Part shown: one piece after another, positions 26,899 through 36,300 of the stretch
How the letters are laid out: each line of letters opens with the position of its first letter
How positions within the stretch are numbered: position 1 is the first letter of the stretch
Assembly (NCBI GenBank): GCA_020051775.1
Contig: JAGVQJ010000159.1
Span: forward strand, 1 to 41,822
Origin: Calditrichota bacterium
GTDB taxonomy: Bacteria > Electryoneota > B3-LCP
Reading direction: 5' to 3'
Length of the DNA stretch: 41,822 nucleotides
The notes under the pieces: generated by a model
Told to the model about the DNA's origin: nothing
Seen by the model: the letters and a program-made list of their open reading frames with translations, nothing else
Databases searched by the model: none
Translations under genes and position numbers: made by a program

Positions 26899-29133
26899 AT
26901 GAGACCCCTTAGGGACAGAATCGGAATTGCTCTGGCAACGGCGGCAATCATTCTGGTGGCGGGAGGGTTGACACCCGGCAGGGCGATAAATATCGAGATC
27001 ACCAACATTAATTTCGACAATTTCCCCGGCATCCACGTTTTCGCTCGCGCCACAGACGATTCAGGTAATTACCTGGAAGATTTGGGACCTTCCAACTTTG
27101 ATCTGCGGGAAAACGGAACTCTGGTGAATCTGGCGGTCGAAGCTCAGTTTGGCTACATGGCCGTCGCTCTGGTGATGGATGCCAGTGGCAGCATGACCAA
27201 TTTTACTCAGCAAGTGATCAGTTCCTGTACTTACTTCGTCAATGGGATGGACGACCTTGACAAGGGCGCGATTGTCCGCTTTGCGGATTATCCCACTCTC
27301 GCCGTCCCCATGACCTACAACAAAACCACTCTGCTGCAAGGCATCAATGCCTATAATGCCAATGGCAGCACCGACCTGTGGGACGGCATCGGCCTGGGTA
27401 TCGCAGCCTGCTATTACGAAGCGGAAAAAAAGGCGGTTATCGCCTTCACCGATGGCCAGGATAACATGCCGGGTATGCCCGCCGGTCAATTGCCGGATAG
27501 CGCCGGGACCGACATCGCCATCTACACTATCGGCATCGGGAACGTGGACGAGGATTCTCTGATCTATATCGCCGAGCAAACCGGAGGTTTTTTTCTGGCC
27601 ATAGATTCGGTCAGCCAGATGCAGGCGGTGTTAACCGATATCCGCAATGATATCGGCAACCTTTACGATATCTATTACGTCAGTCCGGACACCGCCACCA
27701 ACGGCTCTCTGCGCGCGCTGGAACTAACCTGCGAATATTGGGGCGAATCGGATTGGGACACCATCAGCTATATAGCGCCCTCGGTGCCTCCACCGGTAAT
27801 TACATTGAGCTCCAGCACACAACAATTGTTGGGGGTGGCGCAAACACCGGGTTCTCCCTTGAACGTTTCCTGTTCGGTTACGACCGCCAACGGCGTTGAC
27901 GATGCTCGCATCTACTACAAAACTCTGGGCGCTTTTTACTTCAGCCAGGCGGACTTGATCCAGGGAGGCGGCCACAACTACTATTACAACATCCCTGGAT
28001 CTGTCGTGCAGAACCCGGGAGTGGAATTCTACTTTCAGGTGACGGACACGCGGGGCGCTACGGTCACCTCCCCAAAGTACGAGCCGGGCAATTTACCGTA
28101 CTTCATCGCAGTGCTGCCTAATACTCCACCGGTCATCTCCTATGAGCCGCCCGACGAGTGGCTGATTCGCCGAACGATGGACGTTTACGCCACCATCAAC
28201 GACGCCACCAATAATGTGACGCAAGCGACCCTATACTACCGCAATCCCGAAGACTTCTTCTATACCCCTCTGCCCATGACGTCGCTGGGGAATGATCTCT
28301 ACAAGGCCACCGTGCCGGGGATAGAAATCGCCGAACGTGAAGGATTGATGATGTTCATTACTGCTTGGGATGATCATGGCTTAGCCAGCTACTGGCATCT
28401 GAGCGATGCGCCGTTTTGCCTGAACGTGGTCTACGAACTCACACCCACGCCTCCGGCGGTGGTGCTCACCCCCGATAGTTCTTCGATAGTGATCCCCGCC
28501 ACGGGCGGCAGTTTCAATTATCTCAGACGCATCATCAATCCGCTTCCTTCGATCGGCGAATGTGACGCCTGGTGCGATATGGTTCATCCCAGCGGCGTAG
28601 TGCAGCAGACCGGCGAAATTGTTCAAAACCTAACCTTGCCCGGGGGAGGCTTTCAGGAACAATCCTATGTGCAATGGGTGCCCGATACCGCTATCGCGGG
28701 GCTCTACTGGTTTCGAGCTCACACGGGAGATTACTCCACCTTGGAAACCTTCTACACCGATAGTTTTTCTTTCTTCAAAAGTCCGACGGCCGGTCCAACA
28801 GTGATCAACTTCGGTTGGGCTTGGAGCCCTGCCAACAGCAATCCCTTCATCATGCCACAGCCGATTCCTGATCAAGTTTGCTTAAGCCCGGGATCTCCCA
28901 ACCCCTTCAATGCTGTGGTCAGTCTGGACTATCAGATCCCTGTGGCCGGCTTTGTGCGCGTGACAATCCATGATGTGTCGGGACGCGAGATTATCTGTCT
29001 GGGCGAAGGTAACCGTCAGGCTGGAACCCACCGCCTTGCTTGGGAGGCTGCTGGAACGGCTTCCGGCATCTATTTCTGCCGGCTTCAAGCCGGGCAAGTC
29101 GTGCGGACAACGAAGTTGTGTTTGGTCAGATAA
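26899..29133 (+). CDS. secreted VWA-domain protein with T9SS sorting domain
   Basis: A 744-aa protein. After a signal peptide (ALATAAIILVAGGLTPGRA) and a short beta region comes a von Willebrand A domain (about 85-255) with an intact metal site: VMDASGSM (D94), the NGSTDLWDGIG loop and AFTDGQDN. Several Ig-like segments follow, including one copy of the domain shared with neighbouring cargo (about 520-630), then the T9SS sorting domain (SPNPFNAVVSLDYQI ... SGIYFCRLQAG...LCLVR). TTGGAGG fixes ATG 26899 rather than ATG 26857. It probably binds protein or matrix at the cell surface. The gap to the previous gene is 47 nt. Confidence 0.88.
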   Translation: MRPLRDRIGIALATAAIILVAGGLTPGRAINIEITNINFDNFPGIHVFARATDDSGNYLEDLGPSNFDLRENGTLVNLAVEAQFGYMAVALVMDASGSMTNFTQQVISSCTYFVNGMDDLDKGAIVRFADYPTLAVPMTYNKTTLLQGINAYNANGSTDLWDGIGLGIAACYYEAEKKAVIAFTDGQDNMPGMPAGQLPDSAGTDIAIYTIGIGNVDEDSLIYIAEQTGGFFLAIDSVSQMQAVLTDIRNDIGNLYDIYYVSPDTATNGSLRALELTCEYWGESDWDTISYIAPSVPPPVITLSSSTQQLLGVAQTPGSPLNVSCSVTTANGVDDARIYYKTLGAFYFSQADLIQGGGHNYYYNIPGSVVQNPGVEFYFQVTDTRGATVTSPKYEPGNLPYFIAVLPNTPPVISYEPPDEWLIRRTMDVYATINDATNNVTQATLYYRNPEDFFYTPLPMTSLGNDLYKATVPGIEIAEREGLMMFITAWDDHGLASYWHLSDAPFCLNVVYELTPTPPAVVLTPDSSSIVIPATGGSFNYLRRIINPLPSIGECDAWCDMVHPSGVVQQTGEIVQNLTLPGGGFQEQSYVQWVPDTAIAGLYWFRAHTGDYSTLETFYTDSFSFFKSPTAGPTVINFGWAWSPANSNPFIMPQPIPDQVCLSPGSPNPFNAVVSLDYQIPVAGFVRVTIHDVSGREIICLGEGNRQAGTHRLAWEAAGTASGIYFCRLQAGQVVRTTKLCLVR

Positions 29134-29141
29134 GGAGCCAC

Positions 29142-30434
29142 ATGCCGCAAAACCACCAAACTCGTAGAGAGTTTATGGGTAGCCTGGCCAAGGGAACGGC
29201 GGCCCTGGCCTCGCTCCACCCGCTGGCAAGAACCCTTTACGCCGGAACGGATCGCCTGGAACCCCGGGTGCGCGTGCCCAATCCCTATGTCAACACCGCC
29301 GGGCACCCACTGCTGGTGAGCGTTCAGGGAACGGATTTCGCCGACATGCTGGCGACGGGCCTATCCATCCTGGGAGGTCTGGATCGGCTGATTACCAACA
29401 ATCAGACGGTGCTTATCAAACCCAACCTGGTTACTGATACGGAGGACTATCCGACGATTTCCAGCCTGGATTCTGTTCTCTCCACCATGCAGGCTATCCA
29501 GCAGGTCAGTTCCGGCCAGATTAAAGTTGGCGACGGAGTATTGACGTCATATTATGCTTCCACGGGATTTGATCCAGCGATTCCCAATGCTGGCGGCCAA
29601 CTGGTGGAATTTTCCAGTTTCTACCCGGTGCGGCGATCCACCTGGCTCCCCAACGTCCCGGATTTCGAGGTCTTCACAGAAGTGTACGATGCGCCCATCA
29701 TCATCAACTTCTGCAATATGAAGCGCCACAATTCTGCATATTTTTCTTGCGCATTGAAGAGCCATGTGGGCACCGTGAATGGTCCGGGTTTCATCGGTAC
29801 GCGCGATTATCTTCACAGTTTCGATGCCTACACCGACGAATTTCTCCAGACCGTGGCCGAAATCGCCGGTGTTGTCAATTCCGAACTGCACGTGGTAGAT
29901 GCGCGGGAGATCATGACCGTTACCGGCCCTTTCCAGAGTTGGGGTGGGGAGGTCTGCCCGTTGCATCGTCTCATCCTCTGCGGCGACCCGGTCGCCACCG
30001 ACGCCTACTGCGCCTGGTTGATGTCACAGACGGACACCTTCGATGCCGACCTGATTCAACCAACCCTGCAGCGCGCCCAGGAATTGGGATTGGGCACGGC
30101 CAATCTGGAACAAGTCGAAATTCACGAAATTGACGTGATGTCATTTAATCCGGAAAACGAAGCCGGTGTGCTTCGATTTGATTTGCGACAGAACCAGCCC
30201 AACCCATTTAACCCGACCACTTCTCTGAGTTACGAGTTGCACGTCTCAGGTCATGTCACTTTGAATGTTTATAATAGCGCCGGGCGGCTGGTCTCGACTT
30301 TGGTAGACGGCTGGAAGGCGATGGGAACGCACGGAGTTGTCTTCGATGGGGTAGGATTAGCCTCGGGTGTGTACTTCGCCCGCATGGTCATGAATGGTAA
30401 AACAAAGGTCAGGAAGATGATCTTGGCCGGATAA
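29142..30434 (+). CDS. DUF362 protein with Tat signal and T9SS sorting domain
   Basis: A 430-aa protein starting 8 nt after the VWA gene, with AAGGAG before the ATG. The N-terminus has a twin-arginine signal (TRREFMGSLA, Arg8-Arg9, then a mild hydrophobic stretch). The middle matches DUF362: VLIKPNLVTD, QIKVGDGVL, CNMKRHNSAYFSCALKSHVGTVNG, and LILCGDPVATDAYCAWLM. The last 80 residues are a T9SS sorting domain (QPNPFNPTTSLSYEL ... SGVYFARMVMNG...MILAG). The biochemical role of DUF362 is not known to me with confidence. Combining a Tat export signal with a T9SS tail is unusual. Confidence 0.82.
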   Translation: MPQNHQTRREFMGSLAKGTAALASLHPLARTLYAGTDRLEPRVRVPNPYVNTAGHPLLVSVQGTDFADMLATGLSILGGLDRLITNNQTVLIKPNLVTDTEDYPTISSLDSVLSTMQAIQQVSSGQIKVGDGVLTSYYASTGFDPAIPNAGGQLVEFSSFYPVRRSTWLPNVPDFEVFTEVYDAPIIINFCNMKRHNSAYFSCALKSHVGTVNGPGFIGTRDYLHSFDAYTDEFLQTVAEIAGVVNSELHVVDAREIMTVTGPFQSWGGEVCPLHRLILCGDPVATDAYCAWLMSQTDTFDADLIQPTLQRAQELGLGTANLEQVEIHEIDVMSFNPENEAGVLRFDLRQNQPNPFNPTTSLSYELHVSGHVTLNVYNSAGRLVSTLVDGWKAMGTHGVVFDGVGLASGVYFARMVMNGKTKVRKMILAG

Positions 30435-30457
30435 ATCATGCCTTGGCAAGATTTTCC

Positions 30458-30486
30458 TTGACACGGGGTCGGGAAATTACTAACTT
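30458..30486 (+). promoter_or_regulatory. promoter of the C25 peptidase-like gene
   Basis: TTGACA (30458-30463), a 17-bp spacer and TAACTT (30481-30486), 69 nt before the ATG at 30555. Confidence 0.6.
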
Positions 30487-30554
30487 ATAAGGGTGCAATT
30501 TACGTATCACGATAGATTCCTGACCATTCAAGGTAAAATTGATAAGGAGTCGGC

Positions 30555-33500
30555 ATGAGGAAGGTCACACTGCTGCTCGCCGTCGTGGGGATTATCTGCG
30601 CAATCGTTTCGCCAGGGCGTAGCGCCTGGGTAGCTGTGGGGCCGGGTGAGGCCCCGCGTCTCGTTGTGGAGGCAGCCGACGAATCCGGCCTGTTGCTCAC
30701 CCTTGAATTCCCCGGCTTTGAAGCACTCGCTGCAGATACCTTGGGGCATGCTTTCACGGCCTTGAGATTCGATGATTATGGCAGTTGGGGGGAACTTGGC
30801 GGCCCGGAATTGCCCGTGCTGCGCAAATTGATAGCTTTACCCGACCGTGCCGATTGGCGTTGGCAGGTTATCGACGCGGATTGGATCGAACTACCTGGAT
30901 ACATGCCTGCACCTCTGCAAGCAGAGATGGAAGAATCACCTTCCGGTCCCGTGCTTCATACGTTTCAATATGATGATTTCGCTTATCAGCAGAATCGCTG
31001 GCTACCTGGCGATCCTGTTGCTCTCGAAACTCCCATTGTCGCCCGTGGTTTCCGCTTCGGTCGGATCGAACTGAGGCCGATACAATACAATCCCGCCCTG
31101 GGTATCCTGCGCGTCTGCCGTTCCATGACGATTAGCTTACGCTTCGGGGGCGAAGGCGCCAACCCGGTTGTAAATACAGACCGGCAGAAATCCCTCGTAT
31201 ATTCCCGCTTGCTTAAATCTATCGTGCTGAATCCGGATATGATCAGCACCGGCGGAGTTCTGGGCGGTTATCTGTTCATCACCCCACCGAATTTCCTGGA
31301 TACCTTGAAGACCAATTTGGTGGAATGGAAGCAGCAGAAAGGATTCCCCTGCACGGTTTTATCCACCACCCAGACGGGAGTTTCCACAACCGCCATCAAG
31401 GCCGCCATTCAGAACATTTACAATACATGGCCGGTTCCGCCCGATTACGTCGTCTTCGTGGGCGACCACGATCAGGGGATGCCCACTTTCTACTACACCA
31501 ACACCTCCTATCAGAGTGAACAATGCGGAACCGACCTCCCCTACACCTTGTTGGAAGGGACCGATTATTTCCCCGATATGCTGGCGGGGCGATTATCCGT
31601 AGACAGCGAGTACGAATTGCGCACGCTGTCCAGCAAGATCCGCAATTATGAGAAGAATCCAGTCATGGATGATCCCAACTGGTTTCGGCGGGGTTTGGTC
31701 GTTTACGACTACGGGACTTGGGGTTCTTATTCCTGCAAGACCACCAAGGATCGCTGCCGCGACTTAATGTTGGAACATGGCTATCTCCAGGTGGATGCGC
31801 AAACCAATCCGGGCGGCGGTACCTGGACGCAGATCAACAATTTCATCAATGCCGGCGTCACCTTCGTCAATTACCGTGGTTTCGGCGAATACTCCGGTTG
31901 GACTCCACCCAATTACAACTCCTACAACATATCACAACTGGTTAATGGCTTCAAGTTGCCGGTGATCACCTCCATTGTGTGTGGAGGAGGTTGTTTCACT
32001 GTTAGCACCGATCCCTGCTTCGGGGAGGCGTGGATCCGTTATGGGACTCCCTCAACCCCCAAAGGGGCTGTGAGCTTTATCGGACCATCTTCCCTGCACA
32101 CTCATACTCGTTGGAACAACTGCGTTGATGCCGGTATCTATCAGGGCATCTTCGTGGATAGCTTGGGCGATCTGGGATCGGCGCTACTGCGCGGCAAGAT
32201 GGAGCTGTACTTCGGCATGCCCAATAATCAGGGCGGAGGCGGGACACTCAATTCGGTTGAGTGTTATTTCAATATTTACAATATTCTGGGGGACCCTGGG
32301 CTGGAGATATGGACGTACACTCCAGCAACCCTGGCTGTAACTCACTCTACGAGCCTGGCTCTGGGAATCAATTCGTTCCCGGTGACGGTAACCACCGGTG
32401 GATCAGGCGTGGAGAACGCGCTGGTGTGCGTCAGTGGATCTGCGGGATCATTTCAGCGCACCGCCTGGACAGATGCCGCAGGCGCGGCTCTGCTGAACCT
32501 ATCAGGAGCGGTGGCGGGGATTTACAATGTCACGGTATCCGGCCACAACCTGCTAACTTATAACGGAACCTTGACATACGCTCAGAGTAGTGTCTCTTTA
32601 GCTATTGACAGCTTGCATCTGGACGACGATTTGATCGCCCCTTCATCGGGCGACAATGACGGTCAATTTAATCCCGGCGAGACGATACAATTGCGAGGCC
32701 GGCTGCAAAACACCGGTTCCAGCCAGACCGCCACCAACATTACAGCGACAGTATCCTCTTCAGATCCCTACTTGACGATCACGCAAAGCATTTCCGGCGG
32801 TCCCGACGCTCCGCCGGGAGCTTTCTCGTTGCTAACCAACGACTTCGTCATGCACCTCTCTACTGAGGCGCCTCACAGTCACGTTGTGCAGGTACCGATG
32901 ATAACCGGCAGCGCGCAAGGATCATGGAACAATTTAGTTAGCCTACCGGTGGTAGCGCCTCTGGCGGAATGCCTGACCTATCACATCGTGAATGCCAGCG
33001 GGATATTAGATCCCGGTCAAACCGCCAATTTCACACTGAACTTGCAAAATTCCGGTGGCGATCCCTTGACCAACGCGGTGGGACTGTTGACATCCTTAGA
33101 TCCGCATGTAGTGGTGAATGATGCCAACGGTTCCTGGAGCACCCTTATACCTGGACAAGCCGGGTATAACGACGCTAATCCTTTCAACCTGACGGCGACT
33201 TCCAATAGCGCGCCGGGATGGATGGTCAACCTGCGGTTGGTTGTCACTTCGGGGAATTACTGCGACACCTTGATCGTTCCCTTCCAAGTGGGGCAGATTA
33301 CGCCTACAGACCCGGCTGGCCCGGATGAATATGGCTACCGCTGCTTCGATTCCCGCGATGCTGCCTACTCGCAGGCGCCGGTGTACAATTGGATCGAAGC
33401 CTCGACCCAGTCTGGTCAGGTAACATTAAATTTACCTGATACTTACGACGAAGGAGATTGTGTCGTTTATCAAACCCTGCCGTTCACTTTCCGCTACTAT

Positions 33501-34688
33501 GGACAAAATTATACGCAGATAACGATTTGTTCCAATGGCTGGTTGTCCATGGGCAGCACCACGATGAGCAACTTCCGCAATTGGAACATCCCCGGCGCGT
33601 TGGGGCCGTCAGCCATGATCGCCCCTTTCTGGGATGATTTACGCAACAATAGTCCGGCGTCCATTAATTACTGGTATGACGCCACCAATCACCGTGTGGT
33701 CGTCGAATGGAAGGACGTGCGTTTAGCGATCAACCAGGCCTTAAATCGCTTTGAAGCCATCCTGTATGATCCGGCTTACTATCCCACTGCCTCCGGCGAC
33801 GGCGAGATTGTCTTCCAGTACCACACGTTCAACAACACGGACTATAATGAAAACTACTGTACCGTCGGCATCGAAAACCAATTGCAATCCGACGGCGTAA
33901 AGGTGACTTATGCCAATCTCTGGAGCTTGGGATCCGCTCCGATCGTAGCCGGTACAGCGTTGAAATTCAGCACCGATTTCATCTACGCACCCGGCATTCC
34001 GCAAATGAATGTAACCCTTACTCCCCAGAATCCACCCATTCAGATTCCGGCCAATGGAGGCAGTTTCGGCTTTAACGTGCAGGTGTCGAACCTGGAACAG
34101 AATCCCCTCACGACGACCATCTGGTTTAAAATGCGGCTGCCCAGCGGGATGTATTTCGGGCCGGTATTGGGGCCGATCACGCTATCACTTCCGGCTAATT
34201 TTAACGGCAATCGCAACCGCGTGCAGGCGGTTCCCAGTAATTTCCCGGCAGGAGATTACCTTTATTGTGCCTACCTGGGAGAATACCCTGACAATATCTG
34301 GGACGAATCCAATTTCCCCTTCACCAAGCTAACCACCTCGCAACCGGGACCGGTGCAAATGACATTATCCAACTCCGGCGACCCTTTCGAGGATTGGAGC
34401 CAGACTGCACAGGCTATGACGCCGGCTGTTTACCGACTGAATCAGGCCACCCCAAATCCGTTCAATCCGAAAACGGCCATCAGTTACCAACTGCCTGATT
34501 TCAGTCACGTCAATCTAAGTGTGTATGATATCGGCGGGAGATTAGTGACAATGCTGACGAACGGTTGGCAGGAACCAGGTACTCACCGGGTTACTTTCGA
34601 TGGTCAAAATCTACCTTCAGGGTTATACTTTGTACGCCTGCAGGCGGGAGATTTCCTGGCGGTGCAAAAGCTGGCATTGGTCAAGTGA
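30555..34688 (+). CDS. C25 (gingipain-like) cysteine peptidase homologue with T9SS sorting domain
   Basis: A 1377-aa protein with a signal peptide (cut near GRSA, residue 23) and a prodomain-like region to about 225. The C25 domain (about 230-590) contains YVVFVGDHDQ, YFPDMLAGRLSV, FVNYRGFGEYSGW and ITSIVCGGGCF. Cys476 fits the nucleophile. The canonical His of the NYxGHG motif is Phe443 here, so activity is doubtful. After it come an Ig-like segment, a CARDB-like region, a module with FRYYGQNYTQITICSNGWLSMG (about 960-1140), the shared Ig-like domain (about 1150-1260) and a T9SS sorting domain (TPNPFNPKTAISYQL ... SGLYFVRLQAG...LALVK). AAGGAG precedes the ATG. Confidence 0.85.
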   Translation: MRKVTLLLAVVGIICAIVSPGRSAWVAVGPGEAPRLVVEAADESGLLLTLEFPGFEALAADTLGHAFTALRFDDYGSWGELGGPELPVLRKLIALPDRADWRWQVIDADWIELPGYMPAPLQAEMEESPSGPVLHTFQYDDFAYQQNRWLPGDPVALETPIVARGFRFGRIELRPIQYNPALGILRVCRSMTISLRFGGEGANPVVNTDRQKSLVYSRLLKSIVLNPDMISTGGVLGGYLFITPPNFLDTLKTNLVEWKQQKGFPCTVLSTTQTGVSTTAIKAAIQNIYNTWPVPPDYVVFVGDHDQGMPTFYYTNTSYQSEQCGTDLPYTLLEGTDYFPDMLAGRLSVDSEYELRTLSSKIRNYEKNPVMDDPNWFRRGLVVYDYGTWGSYSCKTTKDRCRDLMLEHGYLQVDAQTNPGGGTWTQINNFINAGVTFVNYRGFGEYSGWTPPNYNSYNISQLVNGFKLPVITSIVCGGGCFTVSTDPCFGEAWIRYGTPSTPKGAVSFIGPSSLHTHTRWNNCVDAGIYQGIFVDSLGDLGSALLRGKMELYFGMPNNQGGGGTLNSVECYFNIYNILGDPGLEIWTYTPATLAVTHSTSLALGINSFPVTVTTGGSGVENALVCVSGSAGSFQRTAWTDAAGAALLNLSGAVAGIYNVTVSGHNLLTYNGTLTYAQSSVSLAIDSLHLDDDLIAPSSGDNDGQFNPGETIQLRGRLQNTGSSQTATNITATVSSSDPYLTITQSISGGPDAPPGAFSLLTNDFVMHLSTEAPHSHVVQVPMITGSAQGSWNNLVSLPVVAPLAECLTYHIVNASGILDPGQTANFTLNLQNSGGDPLTNAVGLLTSLDPHVVVNDANGSWSTLIPGQAGYNDANPFNLTATSNSAPGWMVNLRLVVTSGNYCDTLIVPFQVGQITPTDPAGPDEYGYRCFDSRDAAYSQAPVYNWIEASTQSGQVTLNLPDTYDEGDCVVYQTLPFTFRYYGQNYTQITICSNGWLSMGSTTMSNFRNWNIPGALGPSAMIAPFWDDLRNNSPASINYWYDATNHRVVVEWKDVRLAINQALNRFEAILYDPAYYPTASGDGEIVFQYHTFNNTDYNENYCTVGIENQLQSDGVKVTYANLWSLGSAPIVAGTALKFSTDFIYAPGIPQMNVTLTPQNPPIQIPANGGSFGFNVQVSNLEQNPLTTTIWFKMRLPSGMYFGPVLGPITLSLPANFNGNRNRVQAVPSNFPAGDYLYCAYLGEYPDNIWDESNFPFTKLTTSQPGPVQMTLSNSGDPFEDWSQTAQAMTPAVYRLNQATPNPFNPKTAISYQLPDFSHVNLSVYDIGGRLVTMLTNGWQEPGTHRVTFDGQNLPSGLYFVRLQAGDFLAVQKLALVK

Positions 34689-34714
34689 TGGTCGCCAAGG
34701 AGTTCGACAAAACA

Positions 34715-34740
34715 AAAAGGCGCCCGGATAGGCGCCTTTT
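34715..34740. terminator. bidirectional terminator
   Basis: A 10-bp perfect stem AAAAGGCGCC/GGCGCCTTTT (34715-34724, 34731-34740) with loop CGGATA lies between two convergent genes. A- and T-runs on both sides would serve either strand. Confidence 0.92.
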
Positions 34741-34762
34741 CCATTTATTTCCAGTAATCATA

Positions 34763-36037
34763 TTACTTCATGAGAACCATCTTGCCCGTTGCGGTCTGCG
34801 GACCAGCCTGTATACTGTAGAGATAGACGCCGGAAGATAGATTTGACCCATCAAAGGTGACCTCGTGCGTGCCCGCCTCGCGCCAACCGTTCACTAACTC
34901 GGTCACCAGTCTTCCGGTAGCATCGAAAACCTTCAGACTGACGTTTCTTGAAGCTTGAAGCTTGTAGCTGATGGCGGTAGTGGGGTTGAATGGATTGGGA
35001 TTGGCACCCATCATCCGGAACTCAGAGGCGAGAGCTGACGTTTCTTCCATTTCAAAGGGGAACGGTTCGCCGTAGCAGTTGAAATCCCAGACCATCGGTC
35101 CATCCACCAGCGTCGCCAGCTTGGTAAAGGTGAAGGTGCTGGAATCAATGGCCGGATAGGTGAAACTGGTATTGGCATAACCCAGGTAGCTATAAAATCC
35201 TGTGACCCAAGATCCGGGGATATTCTGATTGCGGAGACGAGTCACATTGGTGCCCACCGGCGGATTGATGCTCACCGGGCCCAGCAGTGGACCGGTATAA
35301 GTGCCATTCGGATTTTTGGCTCTGGCCCAGACGGTGAAGGGAGCCTGCGGCCCGACAGTTCTCTGCACTGAGGCGTTGAAACTGAACGATCCTCCAGCCA
35401 TGGGGACCATGATCGGCGGACTGATGGGCGACAAGGTGACGTCCAATGACGGCAAAGCACCCGCCTGATGAACGTTGGTGTTCATGATAAAGATGTAATC
35501 GCCTGCATTAGTGCTGCTATTGTTGGCGGCGTTACCGGCCAGAAAAAAGGTCACAGTGCCTGTGCCGGCGATCGGCGCTGTCCAGCTCGCCGTCCAGGTA
35601 TGACTGTTGGGTGTGCCGGGGAAAGAACCTGCCGAGGTATGTTTCATAAAATCCCGATTGTAAGTCACATTCACCGAAAGTTGCGTGTTGGTTGGATCAG
35701 TAACCACCAACTGCCCACCGCGACTGCCATCAGCTTTGATGGCGGTGAGTTCAAAACCCCAGCGCAATTGCCCGGTCATGGCTGTAGTCACCGAGATGGG
35801 GTAGGTCGTCCCGGGTGTATAGGCCGTCGGCAATCCCGTCAGCGCAACGTACCCCGCTCCGCTGTTTACGGTAAAACTACTGTGGCACATGGTGCAGTTG
35901 GTGTAATCCGGGGGATCCGCGCACACGTGATCCGGCGGCCCGCCGGAGAAGGCCAATACCATGCCAGGGAGAAACGTTAACGTGATGATCAACGCGATCG
36001 AGAATTGAATCTTTGGGACTAAGTTTCGCCTCTTCAT
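34763..36037 (-). CDS. reelin-like (choice-of-anchor V) protein with haem c motif and T9SS sorting domain
   Basis: A 424-aa protein. The signal peptide ends near VLAFSGGPPDHVC. The next segment, with a single CTMCH motif, resembles the start of choice-of-anchor V domains and could carry one c-type haem. A reelin-like beta domain (about 60-200: LRWGFELTAIKADGSRGGQL, HTWTASWTAP, GDYIFI) is followed by the Ig-like domain shared with neighbouring cargo (about 200-315) and the T9SS sorting domain (NPNPFNPTTAISYKL ... SGVYLYSIQAG...MVLMK). TTGGAGG before the ATG decides the start; an in-frame TTG lies 4 codons upstream, inside the Shine-Dalgarno. Confidence 0.82.
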   Translation of the reverse strand: MKRRNLVPKIQFSIALIITLTFLPGMVLAFSGGPPDHVCADPPDYTNCTMCHSSFTVNSGAGYVALTGLPTAYTPGTTYPISVTTAMTGQLRWGFELTAIKADGSRGGQLVVTDPTNTQLSVNVTYNRDFMKHTSAGSFPGTPNSHTWTASWTAPIAGTGTVTFFLAGNAANNSSTNAGDYIFIMNTNVHQAGALPSLDVTLSPISPPIMVPMAGGSFSFNASVQRTVGPQAPFTVWARAKNPNGTYTGPLLGPVSINPPVGTNVTRLRNQNIPGSWVTGFYSYLGYANTSFTYPAIDSSTFTFTKLATLVDGPMVWDFNCYGEPFPFEMEETSALASEFRMMGANPNPFNPTTAISYKLQASRNVSLKVFDATGRLVTELVNGWREAGTHEVTFDGSNLSSGVYLYSIQAGPQTATGKMVLMK

Positions 36038-36106
36038 AACAACCTCCAAATTAATTGGTTCAATGTGATATTTATATTAATGAGTACATTGATGCCTGGA
36101 AGGAGA

Positions 36107-36120
36107 GTGAAACCTTTCAC
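36107..36120. promoter_or_regulatory. palindrome GTGAAA-CC-TTTCAC
   Basis: A 6-bp inverted repeat with a 2-bp centre lies 70 bp upstream of the reelin-like gene on the minus strand. It could be an operator. I found no convincing promoter in 36038-36180. Confidence 0.25.
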
Positions 36121-36234
36121 GATTCACGCAACATTTCCTCTCGCAAAGAAATAAACGAAACTTCTCAGCAATAAGTTGGGATCACTAAATAATTATTTTA
36201 CTAACCTTCATTTTTTGAAGATAACTGCAAGGTT

Positions 36235-36274
36235 TAAAAATGAGGCTGTCCCTATACTTAGGGACAGCCTCATT
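36235..36274 (-). terminator. strong terminator
   Basis: A 16-bp perfect stem (36239-36254 with 36259-36274; arm begins AATGAGGCTGTCCC, loop TACT) is followed on the minus strand by a T-run (TTTTTAAACC). It ends the minus-strand gene at 36301-38256. Confidence 0.93.
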
Positions 36275-36300
36275 CGTAAAGGATTGTGGGGGATTAACCA

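Noticed and set aside
322..34688. A reassigned genetic code in which UGA is always a sense codon
   Set aside because: purA, addB, the barrel gene and the C25-like gene all end at UGA at the expected family length, so UGA is a stop by default here.
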